Assembly (NCBI RefSeq): GCF_003086295.3
Contig: NC_092044.1
Location: 4,552,843-4,616,842 of the forward strand
Source: Arachis hypogaea
Taxonomy: Eukaryota > Streptophyta > Magnoliopsida > Fabales > Fabaceae
Reading direction: 5' to 3'
DNA length: 64,000 nucleotides
Positions 62,991 through 64,000 of this stretch are shown in pieces; the stretch's first letter is position 1; the number at the start of each line of letters is the position of its first letter. Under the pieces are notes generated by a model. The model was not told the origin of the DNA. It saw only the letters and a program-made list of their open reading frames with translations, and searched no databases. The position numbers and the translations under genes are program-made.

Positions 62991-63520
62991 TGTTACGGTG
63001 GGTAACCGGAGATTAATTCGACGGATGGCGTTCGGCGGCCCAAGTGTGTGATGGAGGAGATCTCCGAAAAGGTCCGCAACTTTGGAGGCTCCGTCCGACT
63101 TGTGCTCGCGCGTGAATGGGGGTGGTACCTGCAAAGACACTCCGATGCTTAAGTTAGCAAGGGTGTAAACAGGTCTTAGAGAGTATTGGACTTAGAGATA
63201 CCTGAGGGGTGTCAGTGTATTTATAGTGGTGAGCCAATAACCACCGTTGGTGTAGTGCCGTATCTTTAGGGTGGTAACCGTCCCTATTATCTTGGGGAGG
63301 TTAAGATATGGCTTTATGAGGCGGTTAGAGAGATTTTAGGGGCGGTTACTCATTTAAATGAGTGTTTGTCTGCCAGCTAATCTCACATCCGACCTCTTCA
63401 GACCAAGTCGTGGTTGTCACCGACTTCTTATGTGAAGGTCGGCACTTAGCAAGGCTCTAATCCTTTAGATTAGGCCTCTTAGTTGGACCTGGGCCTTTGC
63501 ATTGGGCTAGGGTATGAACA
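62991..63520 (-). repeat. Gypsy 5' LTR
   Basis: 5' LTR relative to the element's minus orientation, 530 bp, nearly identical to 53939-54469. On the minus strand a TATA-like element (ACTATAAATACACTG, around 63215) fits the element's promoter. Confidence 0.92.
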
Positions 63521-64000
63521 GGAGGGTTATGGAGAAACTTATTGCTCCCACTCGGTGTAGCTTTATTCTTGGAAGACATATGTCTGATAACATTATTATA
63601 ACTCAAAAAGTTATTCATTCTATGAGGAGTAAGAAAGGTGAGAAGGAGTGGATGGCTATAAAGATTGATTTGAAAAAAGCCTATGATAGACTCAAGTGGA
63701 GCTTCATAAAAGATACCTTACAGGATATAGGACTTCCTCCCCACTTTACGGATATGATCCTTTGCGCTATTTCCACTGCAAAGATGCGTATTCTTTGGAA
63801 CAGATAAGCCTTAGAAGAATTCAGACCCTCTAGAGGCATTCAACAAAGGGACCCCATCTCTTCCTACATTTTGTGTTATGCATGGAGCGTCTCTCTCGTT
63901 TTATTGGGGCTACGGTGGAGTACAAGTTCTAGAAACTGATTAAATTACAGAAGGATGGTCCCCTCCTTTTCCACCTCTGCTTTGCAGATGATCCTCTTTT
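63521..64000 (+). pseudogene. LINE ORF2 reverse transcriptase, continued
   Basis: Resumes the L1 reverse transcriptase interrupted at 53938. It has VMEKLIAPTRCSFILGR, HMSDNIIITQ and the catalytic IDLKKAYDRLKW, then a stop at 63805. In another frame follow RGIQQRDPIS (a changed RGIRQGDPLS motif) and the catalytic CFADD box at the very end of the window. The 3' half of the LINE, including RNase H or tail, lies beyond the window. Confidence 0.88.

Larger units (their letters stand above)
53939..63520 (-). mobile_element. Ty3-gypsy (Tat-type) LTR retrotransposon
   Basis: A 9582-bp element with LTRs of 531 bp (53939-54469) and 530 bp (62991-63520). The LTRs begin TG and end CA. The 5-bp target duplication is GGAGG (53934-53938 and 63521-63525). 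The LTRs differ by three substitutions and one indel, so it is young. Coding runs on the minus strand: gag, protease, reverse transcriptase, RNase H, a second RNase H, then integrase. The second RNase H and an antisense ORF near the 3' LTR point to the Tat lineage. The tRNA-Asp type primer site lies beside the LTR at 62991. It inserted in LINE ORF2. Confidence 0.95.

Overview
The window is nuclear DNA from a flowering plant. Genes have many short exons with GT..AG introns, intergenic DNA is AT-rich, and about half the span is retrotransposons and DNA transposons. A legume, most likely peanut (Arachis), is the best guess. This rests on the protein sequences, on foldback MITE families that I know as common in legumes, and on an 'acgcgtacgcg' rich repeat near 5070-5100 typical of Arachis repeats. 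No database search was run, so the genus is an inference.

Layout: 1-9.5 kb is a graveyard of fragments. It holds an orphan exon, a tRNA-like SINE, an F-box fragment, and two long-terminal-inverted-repeat elements. One of those carries pieces of a CNL (NBS-LRR) gene; the other carries a piece of a hydroxyproline O-galactosyltransferase gene. From 10 to 45.4 kb lie five intact-looking host genes: ribosomal protein eL28 (-), translation elongation factor 1-beta (-), an RWDD1-type RWD-domain protein (+), a glutamate dehydrogenase-like protein (-) and an ELL/occludin-domain RNA polymerase II elongation factor-like protein (-). A decayed Ty1-copia element (13.1-17.1 kb) separates the first two. From 45.6 kb to the end is one nested transposon complex: a decayed L1-type LINE (+) whose ORF1 module occurs four times in tandem. 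It is interrupted by a Mutator-like MITE with a 10-bp target duplication, and, inside its reverse transcriptase, by a young 9.6-kb Ty3-gypsy (Tat-type) element (-).

Functionally, eL28 and EF1-beta belong to cytosolic translation, both with telo-box promoter motifs. RWDD1-type proteins are linked to translation-associated GTPases. The ELL-like protein belongs to transcription elongation. No operon-like or pathway cluster links them.

The strongest leads are: (i) the glutamate dehydrogenase-like protein has an added N-terminal zinc-finger-like region and basic stretch and lacks the catalytic lysine and aspartate, so it looks like a pseudoenzyme; (ii) the Tat element carries an antisense two-exon gene with its own TATA box; (iii) the LINE ORF1 module is repeated four times; (iv) two TIR elements carry captured host gene pieces. 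I did not find a convincing wholly new multi-gene system.
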